From positions 172,299,092 through 172,363,091 of the forward strand of contig NC_133896.1 in the NCBI RefSeq assembly GCF_964199755.1: DNA of 64,000 nt. Reading direction: 5' to 3'. Source of the stretch: Larus michahellis (lineage: Eukaryota > Chordata > Aves > Charadriiformes > Laridae). This document shows, piece after piece, positions 1 to 12,650 of this stretch; the first letter of the stretch is position 1; each line of letters opens with the position of its first letter. A model generated the notes under the pieces. That model was not told where the DNA came from, did no database searches, and saw only the letters and a list, made by a program, of their open reading frames with translations. A program made the position numbers and the translations under genes.

Positions 1-1191
1 AATATCAAAATGTTTTATGCTACTCAGCTGTTTGGAAATGGGGGAGGGGGGCAGGGATGACTTGGACTTCTCCAAATGCTTTTCAATAGCACTGTTGGAT
101 TTCCAGGAGTACCCATGTTGTAATGAGAGTTCTCCCTTATTGCAATACTGCTGGCAAGCCACACTGGGGGAGGGTGTTGAAAAGGGGAGAGGGGGAGGGA
201 GGCAAAAAAAGGGAAAATAAAGAGTCATTCTGGTTATTCTGGTATGTTTTTACATATCAGACTGTGGAAACCACAGCTCAGCTTGGGGAAAGAATTAGTA
301 AAAGTTTGTTCTTCTTCACAAAGTCACTGAAGGCAGACCAGGAGAGAGAAAAAAGAAAACCACAAGTCATCCCTCATATTTTTTGCCCCAGTCTTAATGC
401 AAATTAAAGGATGAAGAAAAAAAGAATTCTAACCTCTCCTTTCAGGTATTAAACAGCATTATTCATATGTTGGCTCTTCTTTCTTCTAGATGTGCTGCTA
501 CACAAGGTAGAAAGACGAAAGTAAAGGAATGATTTATGCTGATTTAGAGCTACTGTGTGATGACTTTTACTGCCCTTATGCTGTTCAGGCAGCATGTCCA
601 AAGTTATTGTGTACAAACCTTGTGACTTTTTAAAAGTCAGGACTAGACCCAGAGGTTGACAAAACCTGGGGCCCTTTGTTCTGGAATTTCTTTGCAGCAC
701 TTTTGAAGACAATGACTCTTTTTGTTATCCTAGATTGGAAACAGGTTTTTAGATGGTGAAATATTAGTGTAGTATGGAGTCTGGAAGGAGCAATACCAAA
801 GTTAGCATTTAAGCTATATAAGCTTCTTGAAGAGAGGCTTGGATGGAAAAGATGTTCTATCTTCCAACAATCAGCTCTTCAGAGGTATCTGAGGATTTTA
901 TCTTTTTCCTTTTTTTTTTTAATGCATGTTATGCAGTTATAGGAAAATAATTATAAAGTCTTATACTTTTTCTTCTAGTTTTAGCAATACTGTAGAGACT
1001 AAATATAATGAAAAATTTTGCAGCCTGATCCATCTGATATTAGAACATTTGTTTTAGGTTTTTTAGGTTCTGTACACTGTAGGGCAAATATGATCCTTAG
1101 TGTACCTTGAAGGCTTGTTCCCAGTTTCTCAGACTAGGGAAATTGTTAGAGAATCTGTCAATTCTCATGCAAGGGCTTTATTTCAGTGGGG

Positions 1192-1251
1192 AAAAAAAAA
1201 AAAAAAAACAAAACAAAACAAACAAAAAAACCCCAAAAAACAAAAAACAAG
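1192..1251 (+). repeat. A-rich (AnC) low-complexity tract
   Basis: A run of 17 A bases is followed by irregular AAAAC and AAAC units and short C runs. It is a simple repeat with no coding content. Confidence 0.9.
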
Positions 1252-3008
1252 GGGAGAGAATGTTTATCGTTCACTGTTGAACTTCATGTTATCCATTAAT
1301 GCTCAATGATGTGCCTAGGGAAATGTATTTGCTTTTATGTCTTTTGGATTTCAAATTCAGGCTAAAAAAAATATTCCCAAAACAGTGTCTTTTTAAGATT
1401 ATTGCTTTATAACCTTCATAAATAATAGAAGATTTATTACAGAAAGAATATGGATTTCAGTAAAGATTTTTTTTTTAAGTAAGTCTATAACTAATAATTT
1501 CTGTTTGCCTTAATGACAAATTTTCTATCATGTTAAAAATCTCGTAATTCAGTGATCAAGGAATACTACACGGATTCACCAGCTGTCTTAAAGCAGAAGC
1601 AATGGGTTCCCAGTGACTGAAACTTGTAAAATATGTGAACTTGAAGAAAACTTTACAGGTAACAATCAACCACAAAAAGTATTTTATGTGCCAGTGTCTA
1701 TATAATTCATTACCACAGGGAAGTATTATAGTACTGTAGTTATAAATTTGCTAAAATATTTTCTTAATGGCAATGAACTTTTGCCGCTGATTTGATTAGA
1801 GATATGCTTCTGCCACCAGCTGAACATTTTTCTACTAACAAGCTGATGTTTTTCTCTTCTGTTTAGAGAATGATTAGAGATGTAAACACTGAGGATAAAA
1901 CAGTGAGTTTTGCACCCCAGCCCTTCTTCAGAAATAAGTATTTGCACATGGAAAGCTTGCTAATATATTTATTGTTTTAATCAATGAATGAATGATCAAT
2001 TTTTTCCTAATTCTGCATCAATAGATTTTAAAATATCTGCTTTAGACATTTTCAGGAAGTTTGGTTTTATTCCGTATTTTTGAAGGCCTTCAATCAACTG
2101 GACCTCTCCTAATTTCTGTTAAAACTATTTGAGTTAATAGCAATTGTATATATATATCTTGTGACAGAAATCACTGAACTGTTCATTACTGCTGATTTAT
2201 TGCAAGGAATATGACTGTCAGTCCATTTAAATAGGAGTTTGCCAAATAAAATGCAAAAATATATGGTGTCCTGGTGAGGGCAGCAAAACATTCAACATTC
2301 ATGCTTTTAATAAACCAGTTGCTGTTCTATGCAAACTAATTCTGAAATTGCATATGACAGGAAAGTATGCTTTTTTATTTAGCGATAGATGCTAGGAAGC
2401 TGTATTTTTTTACAATTTATCAATCACTGTCTGATAGAGTTTTCTAATATTAATAATAACTCTTATTCTTAGAATTTTTTTTTTTAATTTATATTCGAAA
2501 TTAGAACAGGTCTGCAGATCAAAACAGATGTTTAAACTGGAAGCCATTTACAGTATTAATCTCAAAGGATAGTGAAAAATGTGGAAGCAACCTGATTATT
2601 TTTTTCCCTTTGTATGGCTTGATATGTGGTATAAAAAAATTACTGGAATTAGGATTGGCTAATCCTACAAAAAAACACACTATATTTTGATGATTTAGAC
2701 TAACTGCTAAAGTAATTATTTGAAAAATAATTCTGATTGCCTGAGATTGCTGCAAAACTAAAATGAGGAAGACCATAAAAAATAAATCTCAACAGCTAAG
2801 AAGCTGGACATAAGTAAAGAGAAATTCACTCATCTTCCCCCCAGGATCAAGATTTTCCTTTTTAGTGATTCTTTCAATAATCTCAACTCATGCCTTTCTA
2901 TTTGTGGCAGAAACAGTTATTCAAAATGGGAGACAGTTGCCAAATTGACAACTATTTAGACTTATGCAACACTAAAATCTATGGGTGTTCTTTTTTTTTC
3001 TTGAAATG

Positions 3009-3050
3009 AAAAAAAACAAAAAAAAAAAAAAAAAACAAAAAACAAAAACA
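3009..3050 (+). repeat. A-rich (AnC) low-complexity tract
   Basis: Long A runs are broken by single C bases. This is the same type as the tract at 1.2 kb. Confidence 0.9.
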
Positions 3051-6000
3051 TTTATGAGCTATATACTCAGACTTTGTAAATATCTATTCATTTTGCTCAT
3101 GTGCTGCAGACTTTGTGCTCCTTTTTGCCTGATTTATGTCAGAAACATATGATGGAAAAATGGTTTACGTGATATATTTTTGTCAAATGGAAAAATAATG
3201 TTATGCTTCATGCTGAGCAAAAAGTAGAGAACGTTTTTAGAGGAAACAAGGACTGCAATTATTATTAAGCATATTTGTTAGGTTTATGTTTGGAATTATT
3301 TCCAACATTCAGTCTCAAACTAACCTTGAATAAGAATTGCACTTTATATTTCAAATCTGTCTGTTGCTCTGTATGATGTAAATGTTTTAATTGTGTATGA
3401 TGTGTGTTCTATTTAGAAGGAAAGGAAAGCAGTACAGGTTTTAAAAGGGTTGTTTTGAAAGACACTGTTGTGAAGCTCGCCTTTCACAAATTACACAAAC
3501 TAGTAAGTCATTTAAAATGACAGATGTTTATTCAGTTATTAAAATTTCACTGTGTAGGATATTATAGTAATATCTATTGCAAGGTAACTTCTCTCTCCTC
3601 TTTTAGTTCATCTAACACTGTAAAAATCAAGTGTTATTACATAACTCTCCTGAAGCTGTTTTATTTAGGTGTGGAGATGAATAACCAAAACATATTTTTA
3701 AAGGTGTACAGGTGTGAAATAAATCTTGATACACCCTGTGTTCTTTCAAATTTACTTTTGAAGTACTACACATGTACTACTTAAAGAAGGACATTTGTAT
3801 TGTTTGAAGAATTAAGACATTAACATTATCCATATATAAATTAATAAATAAAAGCCTGATATAAAAAAGATGAAGTTTAGACTATGTTATTCATATGGGC
3901 CAGTCTGCTGGTTTTCAAAATAAGCATCAGGTAAACTGCTACAGATTAGTTGCTCCTCATCATATAAAAACCTGATATGTTTCTGACCATTGAATGATTT
4001 ATCTGAAATATCTAACTTTAGGGCTTTCCGAAAAGAAAATATGAAATTATGAAATCTAACTAACCTAAAATATGTGAGGGTTTTTTTTTTAAATACTTGA
4101 ACAAAGAGATCAAGAGATTAAGATGAGCACAGTTGCATAACCACACATAAGGGTGAAGTGCTTTGAGAGAGTCTTATTCATCCTTCTGTTCAGACTATGA
4201 CCAATGCTGGATATCATTTGACTTTCACAAAGTGAAGAGCAAACGGATAGATGGACTTCAGGATAACCTATGCATTAGAATTTTTCTGTGGAAAGATGAT
4301 AAACACTTAGCAGAGGATTTTTTAAGGTGGTGCTGCTATGTAGTTTTTAGTGCAGGGTTTCAGGGAGGTGAGGGCACCAATGGGATTAAGGTGTGTTAAG
4401 AGGAGACAGAGTCTTTGTCGGAGAGGGCTTATTTGCTCTTTGATTTTTGCAGTTGTAGTCTTCAGGCTAAGGAGAACAGTGTGAGGAAATAGGGAAAGAA
4501 AAAGAGAAATTGAAAGAAAGGGAAATTCTGCTAATGAAAGCAATTCACAAGAAGTAATAAATCTCCTTTCAACTTTCAGTGCCTTCTTTTCTTTTTTCCC
4601 CATGAAGGTCAGTGGTCAAGACTACCAGCTAGCTTTCTGGGGGTTTTGGGAGGGGAGATTAAAAAAAAAGGAGAAAGGTTAAAGAAAATTAGTCATCATG
4701 GAACCTAAGAGAAAAAAGAATCTGATTATTCCTATCCAACTTAATAGAGGGAGTGAAAAGAATAAATAGTCAAAAAAAGGTCTCTAAAATCCTGAAAGAA
4801 AACAAAATTAATTCCTTCCTTCCTTCCTTACCTACATCATCTGTCTCTTCTCATTAATAATTCCAGAGGGAGCTTAGGCAGACCAAACTGATATCATGTT
4901 GATATGTATGCCTTATATTGATAAACATAAGGAATATATTTACTGCCATAAGAATTACATAGATTGCTACCTTATTTCTTCTTCCAAAATGTAAACTTTT
5001 TTTTTCAAAACTTCTGGAACTGCCTCAGGCTGGGATTTGTGGATGATATGTGCAGTGACAGTAGTCAAAAGCCCAAACCCTATAATTCATGTTGGGATTT
5101 TACTTTTTCCTTATTTCCTACTTGCCAAGGTTAAGCCGAGTATGCTTTGCTAGTCAGAACTGGAGCTAAAAGCTAGAGAGTAGCAATTACTGTTCTGTGG
5201 TCTGTATTATGACAATGAGGCATGGTCTTCTTGAAATCTACCCGACAGTGAAATTGTCACCACAGGAAAACGAAAACATAAGGATGCACTAGATAGATAA
5301 ATCCTTTTATTAAAATAATCTGCACATTTCTTTACTTCAGCTTCACCAGGTAGTATGATATCTATATTTAGGTTTTCATTAGCATCCTTGGGGAAGTAAA
5401 TATTCCTCCAATTCATTGGATTAATCTCTGCTTGTTTTCTACCTACCTTCTCACACTACTTTTTAATAAAAAAATACCCAGTTTAATTTTGATCGGATTG
5501 CATATTCTACACTTCAGTACCTTGCTAATAATAAGGAATGTCTGTCTTTCACCCAACCCTCCTATGCTTGAGTTGATGAGTGGATATTTTATAGGACAGC
5601 TTGCTAGCATTTGCAGAGAAAGAGAAGGATTATTAACTTTAAATCTGAATTTAGGAATTATAACTTCTTTGCATTGTCTATATTTATTTTCCTGTACAAC
5701 TATGTATTGCTATGCATATGAGACAAAGCAAATGCGTCCGTGCACTAGCATGTAAAAAAGCATACAGAAGAAAGTGTGAGTAAACACTTAGAGCTGAGTT
5801 CTTTACAGAAGACCTTTGGATTTAACAATATAAATATTCTCTCTGAAAATCATCTGCAAAGCATCCAAATTATATTGGGTGAATACTTTTACAAAACCAG
5901 AAGGGAGAAGAGGGCTAAATCATAATCTTACAGAAAACAGATATATGCATAGATGTTATGTTACCTAGCAACTTAGGGCCCGATCTGTTATTTACTCCAT

Positions 6001-9000
6001 TTCTCCAATCTTACTATAGTACATGGGGGAAAAAACAACACACATTAGGTGTACCGAGTCCTTAATCTGTAGTTCAGAAGGTCCAGAAAGAAATGAAAAA
6101 TGTAATTTGTATATGTGGTTCTCGATAAATATTATGAAAGGCTTATCTCCCTGCACATGGCAAACACCAGTCCCTATTATTAGCTAGTATTTCACAGGAG
6201 TCAGAAATGTGTTAAAGTCTTACAGGTTACAAGAAGAAAACAAAAGCCAAAACAAAAATAATTTTAAACCTTACAACCCCAACTGTGGTAATTAATTGAA
6301 GTAAATTACTTCAGGTTCTACTGATGTGACAACATCAGGAAGAGACTAAAGAAACGTTATGATATAAAACTTCTTCAAATAAAACCTTTTCTGTCAGTTG
6401 ACTAGGGTAGGCTTGGTGTGCAGTTTCAGGAAATTCTTGATTTATATGTGCCTGTGTGCCTGTGTCTGTGGGTACCTTCTGGATATCAGATTTTTTTGTT
6501 ATGTTGAAAAAGAGAAGAAATACCTCTGTTATATTGCATCTCCCAAGGATACTAATGTGGTTTTGCAGGTTTTCAGAGAATCTTGGAAACTCTCTAATCT
6601 TTCACAAACTGGAAAATTCTCCACAGGCAAAGAGTCCTGACTAACTGTAGAATCTGACATTAATGGAGCAATCCCAATGACTCTGTGTCCATATGGGTGT
6701 GTATGTGTGTTTAGGACCTGATCTGCCATCCATGTGAGTCTTCTGTTTAGGACTCTTGTTTTTATTTCTGCTACTGAACAAAATAGTCCTAGAGGGTCAC
6801 CTGGATGTTCCTCAGGTATCATATAGCACAGAATACCAGTTTTTGTCTGTTTTTGGGGTCCTAACTCAGCCATGTTTAATCAGTACAAGAATTAAAAGTT
6901 AACAGCTGCACTGGGCTCTTAGAGGGTCTTTTAATCCTCCAAAAGGCAGGACAGGTATCACTGGTATATTGTGTGGCCTTGTGTACAAGAAGTGCAGCAA
7001 AGCTAATTTGAAGCTCAAGATACATGATTAGGTCGATGTGCTCCAGAAAACCCTGGGCTTACTGTACATGAGGGCTACTTGAGGAATAATTCACTACTCA
7101 ACCCTGAGAAAGAACACCACAACTCAGCATCAAAAAGTTTGTAGAAATTTACATAGGAGATCAGAGCAGCTTTGACACATTGGTAGATGATGTGGAACAC
7201 TAAGAGAAAAGGACCAGCAAAAGCATTTAACCAGCCCAAGTACTAGCCAAAACTAGTTACCTACCACATGAAAACAAAGTATATATTTCTTTAAATAACC
7301 TCAATTCAGGTTAAAAAGACAAAATTTTGAATATTTATTTTCCAAAACAAGTCAGAATATTCTTCTAGATTTGCAATCTTTTGTATTCTTTTAATTCATG
7401 TGTGTGTTTCTCTCTACAATTTGAAGTAAAATAATTTGGGAATGGAATTCTAAACTTTTCATTGTGAAATGTCAAACTAGGATTTTAAGGTTCAGAAGTC
7501 TCCTCCTTACACACCATTTTATTTCTTCTAAATTAAATACTGCCTGAATCAAAATGATTAGTTAATTATTTTTGTTGTTAAATTGGCATTTTCTCATGGA
7601 AACCTCTTAGACATTTTATTTCCTAACTGGATCTAGTCATGAGACACTGAGCACCTGGCTGTAGCATACCATTTCCAGAGGACTTTTAGAAACAATGTTA
7701 TGTAACTTCCATCACTGATGCTTTCTTGTGATTGCAAACCCTAAGTACTGAACAGTAAGCAAAAATGAATGAAACTACTAAAAATGGCTATTACATGCAT
7801 CATAGGCCTTCACTGCCTTACCTTTTAATAATAATGCCTTCCCTACTCCTCTTCTTCCTTTCTTGTTATAACATCTTACCTCCTTCATCAATGCAAAAAA
7901 CAAGGGAGCCAATACTACCAGGTACTGAATGCCTTTCATTTGAATTAAATTGAGGAGAATGAGATCACACAGCAAAGCTCATGGAGAGCTGCTGAAGTGA
8001 CAAGAAGATCCTGCATACTTTGGAGAGTCAGGCACTGATATAGCTGCAGTTGGGCAGCTCATTTTCTGACAGGCAAGTTTTCAGTCAGGCAGGCTTGAGA
8101 AACAGTGTCAATAAGATCTTGCTTCACTACGTCTCTTCAGCTCCACTGATGCTTGCAATCAGGGCAATTTATGGGTGAAAAAATAAGGTCAAGTGCCAAT
8201 GCTTTGGTTCTTTCCTGCAGTGGAGTTTAGCAGCCCCGAGGACTGAGGCCCCTGGCATTTTTTCATGTTAATAAAAAAAAAAAAGAAACAGATACACAGC
8301 ATGTGAGATATGACACATTATTTTCTACTATTACAAAGTTTTTCTTTGCTACTTTTGATCCTTTGATTATTTTTTAAAATTAATAACAGTGTTTTATAAT
8401 TCTGTTTCTTTTTTCTTAACCATTCTGGATTACGGCTGCAAAAATGCCTTCTGTAGAGTGCTGCTAATCGGCAGCCCACAAGGAACTGTAAGAAGCAGCT
8501 TAGCAAAAGCAATCAAAATTCTTATAATCCAGGAAATTGAAGGGAAAAGAACCCAAAATAAATACACTTAAGAATCCACAGAGGCAATTAGAGAAGATGG
8601 CAATAAAAGGCAACAATGACAGCAACAGTGTATCACTCTAGTAGGCCTAAATTTTCATCAGCTGTTCAGCTATATTTTCATTTTTTTAGCTAAACACTTT
8701 TGTAAATTCTCACTTCATTAGAAGAATAGGACCTTCTCAACTATTTTGCAAAGAGACTATTAGGTGGAGTGGACTTTTAATTAAAAAATAATTGAAAAAT
8801 ATATTTAATTCTCAGGAATTATGAAATTAAAAGAGAAAATAGTCTCTGGTTATTTTGGAGAAACTGAGAAGCCAAGCATTACCCTCAGTTACAGTAGCAC
8901 AGTCAATTCTTACAATATAATGATGAATTATTGTTTCAATGTTTCAAGTAAAGATCAACTGGCAAACTTTTATCTTTAATTGTACAATTTTACTGAGCAA

Positions 9001-9270
9001 CATTTGACGCAGTCCTGAAAAAAAATTTAATATTGACTAGGCAGGTAGTTGGTAGAGGTTGGGAGTAGATGAGTCCATGTTCAGCCCTAACCAGTGAAGA
9101 AAATCTTTTGTGGATATTGCCTTTCTATAACTACTGTTACCAATATCGATCTTGGCTAACCACTGCAGTACTCTGAAATCAATCCAGCTGCATTCCTTGG
9201 AGTCACCTAAAACTAGAGCACTCCATTGTTGCATCAAATCCATTGACTTGAAATAGCTTTATTTGCACTG

Positions 9271-9324
9271 GAATGTTAACACAACACAGAGACAGCACAT
9301 GAATGTTAACACGACACAGAGACA
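9271..9324. repeat. Two-copy 30-bp tandem duplication
   Basis: The 24-base unit that begins GAATGTTAACAC and ends ACACAGAGACA occurs at 9271-9294 and 9301-9324, with one difference (A to G). The period is 30 bases. No coding role is visible. Confidence 0.85.
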
Positions 9325-10162
9325 AATAAGGGCATTCCCCCCTCCCATGGCTCAGAATCCTGCACAAAACAATCTGGTGAGGTCTGTGCTGAAAATAATA
9401 CGATCTGAAGGGAAATAAATCCTTTCCTCTATGTAGTTTCCTTTATACCCTGGAGGGTAGAGGGTGTGGGAATGCATAGTCTACATATGAACTGATTTAA
9501 CTGCAGAAGTATCATCATTAACCTGAACCAGCCTTGACTGTTTCTGGGTTTGGTGTAACTTGCTTGGCAGAGGTGGCTCATACCCAAAGAGAGAGTATTT
9601 TGTAGATGAAGATCTAAAACATCCAATGTGTGAGCATCCAATGATTACCTATTGTTGTGAAGATAGAATATCAAGCATGACCACCATATGTCCTATCTGT
9701 CTGTTCATTAGTGCAGATTAAATGTTGCTGCTCTTTGTTGGCTTCATCAGTAGTAAGGGTAGTGACTGTTAAGGAATCATTACAAAATAAATTTACTTTG
9801 GCCTGGCTTAGGTATTAGACAATCATGCATGTGGTTGTCTATACTGTCCTTTATACTTTTGCAACTGAATAAAACTGCCAGATAAAAAAGGGAGATAGCC
9901 CAAAGCCCCTACTCATATGCCAGGAATCAACCTGATGTATTTACTTCTAATAAAGCAACAGAGACCTGCCTCCACTAAAATTTGATGGTGATAGAGTTGA
10001 TGACCATTTTTATTTCCCTATAGAAAACATAGTCATTTGGGAATTTAGGTTTTAGCCTAAGGTAGAGTTAAGGGGCTATGATTTATGGTATTTTATTTTA
10101 TTAGCCTACACATATTTACATCATATTTTTCATTCTTATGAATTTGCAGGTATAAGCTGCTT

Positions 10163-10198
10163 GTATATATATATATGTATATACATACATACATACAT
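10163..10198. repeat. TA / ACAT microsatellite
   Basis: Alternating TA dinucleotides run into four to five ACAT units. Confidence 0.85.
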
Positions 10199-11642
10199 AG
10201 AAAGATATGCATATGATGTATATAGTTATATGTATGCATTTGTACAAAAAAGAATCTGGTAAGTTGCGGTGTGGCCTGCTAACAAATATTGTTTTGTTGC
10301 CCTCTTCCTTAAATAGCAGGGTTTCATTTGTTCTGTTGTGCCAAGATCTTTCCCTCCTTCACTAATCTACCTTTATTTATGTCTTGAATGCAGACTGGAA
10401 ATTTAGACCACCAAAAAAAGAAAACCCAACCCTCATGGATAAAACCAGCCTTCACGGGTGAATACCTTTTTTTATTAATTGCCCCACTTGAGTGGCTCCT
10501 GAAGAACTTTAGTGCACATCTTATATTTGGTGTAGCAAAATTAGTTAATAATTTTGCAAAGGAATCTTTAATCTTTCAAAGCCTACAACTACAACTGCAT
10601 TTGGCTTGTACAGTGCACATAAGCACCTAAGCACCTCTGGTTTCTTAGGATTGATTTAATTACAGTTTAAAGAATTTTGTTACAGTCTAAACTGAATATT
10701 AAACAGGTCTGTTGGTTCAGACCAGTTTAATGAAAAAAAAATTTTAAAAAAGTTAAAAAGGAAAACAAATATTTACTTTATTACTGTGTTCTTTCAGGCT
10801 GAATACATTCCTCCACTCTCCACTCTACTGAACTTCTAGTTCAGTAATTTTTATTTTTTTTTTGACTTTTTAGGTTAGGTCATGGCTATCAAGGTACATC
10901 CATCCCCTGAGTCTGAAAGCCATTTGCTGTCTTCCTGATATGGAGAAATTTATGCCTCTTATTTGTACCATTAAAGGGAATGGGGTCTCCTGACATCAAA
11001 GTTGTCCTCAGCATAAGGATCAAGTCTCCAGGTGTCACTGGGCTGCAAAATGTTAAACAAAATTCAAAGTAATTTTAAATTCCAGTTTAATAGTGTTGAG
11101 ATGTGGTATACTGCTTGATACTCGCAAGTAATAAACCTTTGTTAACTTATTTATTAATAATTGCCAACTTGTTTTGATTACAGCTCTGTTATTTGTATAT
11201 TTATTCTAACCACAAGTATCAAAGTTATTCCACATCCGATATCAAACTGAGAGGAAGACAGACCTTATTCTATGCAGGTAAAAAGACAAGATTCTTATAC
11301 TGATAGAAAATGCGTGTTGTTATTACCCACGTGTATTATTCACAAGCAACATTGGTGCTAAGAAGTCATTTGAAGATACATTCCTTTTGCACGTTTTAAT
11401 CTTTAAAAAAATGTATATTAATTGTCAAAGGAAGTTAATACAGTAGATTTATTTATGTGGAAAAAAAATAGCTTTAGTATAAACAAAAGGCTAGTTATTT
11501 CTAGTATTATTCTAGTAGTCAATCTAAATTCTGACCTAAAGAAACTATTTCCTAAGCCATACCTTGGTTGCTTTACATATGGGTGAGCAAAACAATGACT
11601 AACCTGTTTAAAATCTCAATAGATTAATATTCCTGTCCCAAA

Positions 11643-11880
11643 ACATAATTATTATTTTTGATATTGCTGTTGTTTTGATTTCCCTCTCTCTCTTCCTTCC
11701 TTCTTCCCTCCCTCCCTTCCTTCCCAAGACATATTTATTATTTTTGATATTTCTGTTGGTTTTGTTTCCCACTCTCTCTCTCTTCCTCTTTCTTCCCTTC
11801 CTCCCTCCCTTCCTTCCTTCCCTCCATCCTTCCCTGCCTCCTTCTCTGTCTCCTCTCTCACTCTTACACAACTTCTCACT
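11643..11880. repeat. Polypyrimidine tract with an 86-bp internal duplication
   Basis: A block with the core TTATTATTTTTGATAT followed by CT-rich sequence occurs twice, at about 11,643 and 11,729, before a long CCTT/CTCT run. The ORFs predicted across it are low-complexity artefacts. Confidence 0.85.
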
Positions 11881-12552
11881 TTCTCTCCTTAACAGACAGA
11901 AGGTCACAGCAAGGGGAAGAGTACCAAAGAAAATAACTCCTCCCTAACCCCGTAGCCAAAGCCTCTCCCCTGTGATTTAATTTTTAGTTAATTTTTCATA
12001 CTATCAGTTTGGTTTAGCATTTAGTTATGCTAAATGCATAAGGAAAAAGTGAACAAGGAGCTATTTTGCAGTATTTTGCATCTTTGATTCAACTTGTTTA
12101 TCTTTGGATTATAGAAGAAGGCACGTGTCTAAACAATATTAGAATGTATTATCTTTACATCTGAAATCCAAAAAGAAAACAGAGCGTAGGCCAACAGCAT
12201 GTTCTTAAATACAGTACCAGATGTTCAGAAAACAAAGATCAAATTAAGAATTTATGAAACAAACACATAAAGGTCAAAACATATTGTGCATTTCTGTCAG
12301 AAAAGTGCTGTTTTAGCAATTAATATGGCTTTAATTTTCAAACTCCTGACTGAACTGAAGATGCAAGACAAAAAAGGTCCTACAGGCCTTTCTTCGCATT
12401 ATGCAGAAATTCTAAAAAAAATCCTGAATAACCACATATAGTTCTTTATTGGTTTGACCCTGCAAAGTACTGAGTATCTCCGTTTCACCAAGAATTCACT
12501 GGGAATTGTGGACACTCCTTGTGGATCAATCTCCGTATTAATTATGCAACAA

Positions 12553-12650
12553 AAACCAACACACCCCACCCAAACCAACCCACCACCCAATGAAAAAAAA
12601 AAAAACAACAACAAACCCACCAAACACAAAAAAACCCTACCAAACCATAT
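12553..12650 (+). repeat. C/A-rich low-complexity tract
   Basis: Strand-asymmetric CA, CCA and polyA sequence with almost no G or T. Simple sequence, non-coding. Confidence 0.8.

Noticed and set aside
10163..10215. TATA-rich stretch as a core promoter
   Set aside because: It is a TA/ACAT microsatellite with no CpG, no initiator context and no gene nearby.
11608..11947. Lysine/arginine/glutamate- or leucine/proline-rich ORFs
   Set aside because: They are translations of the pyrimidine repeat.
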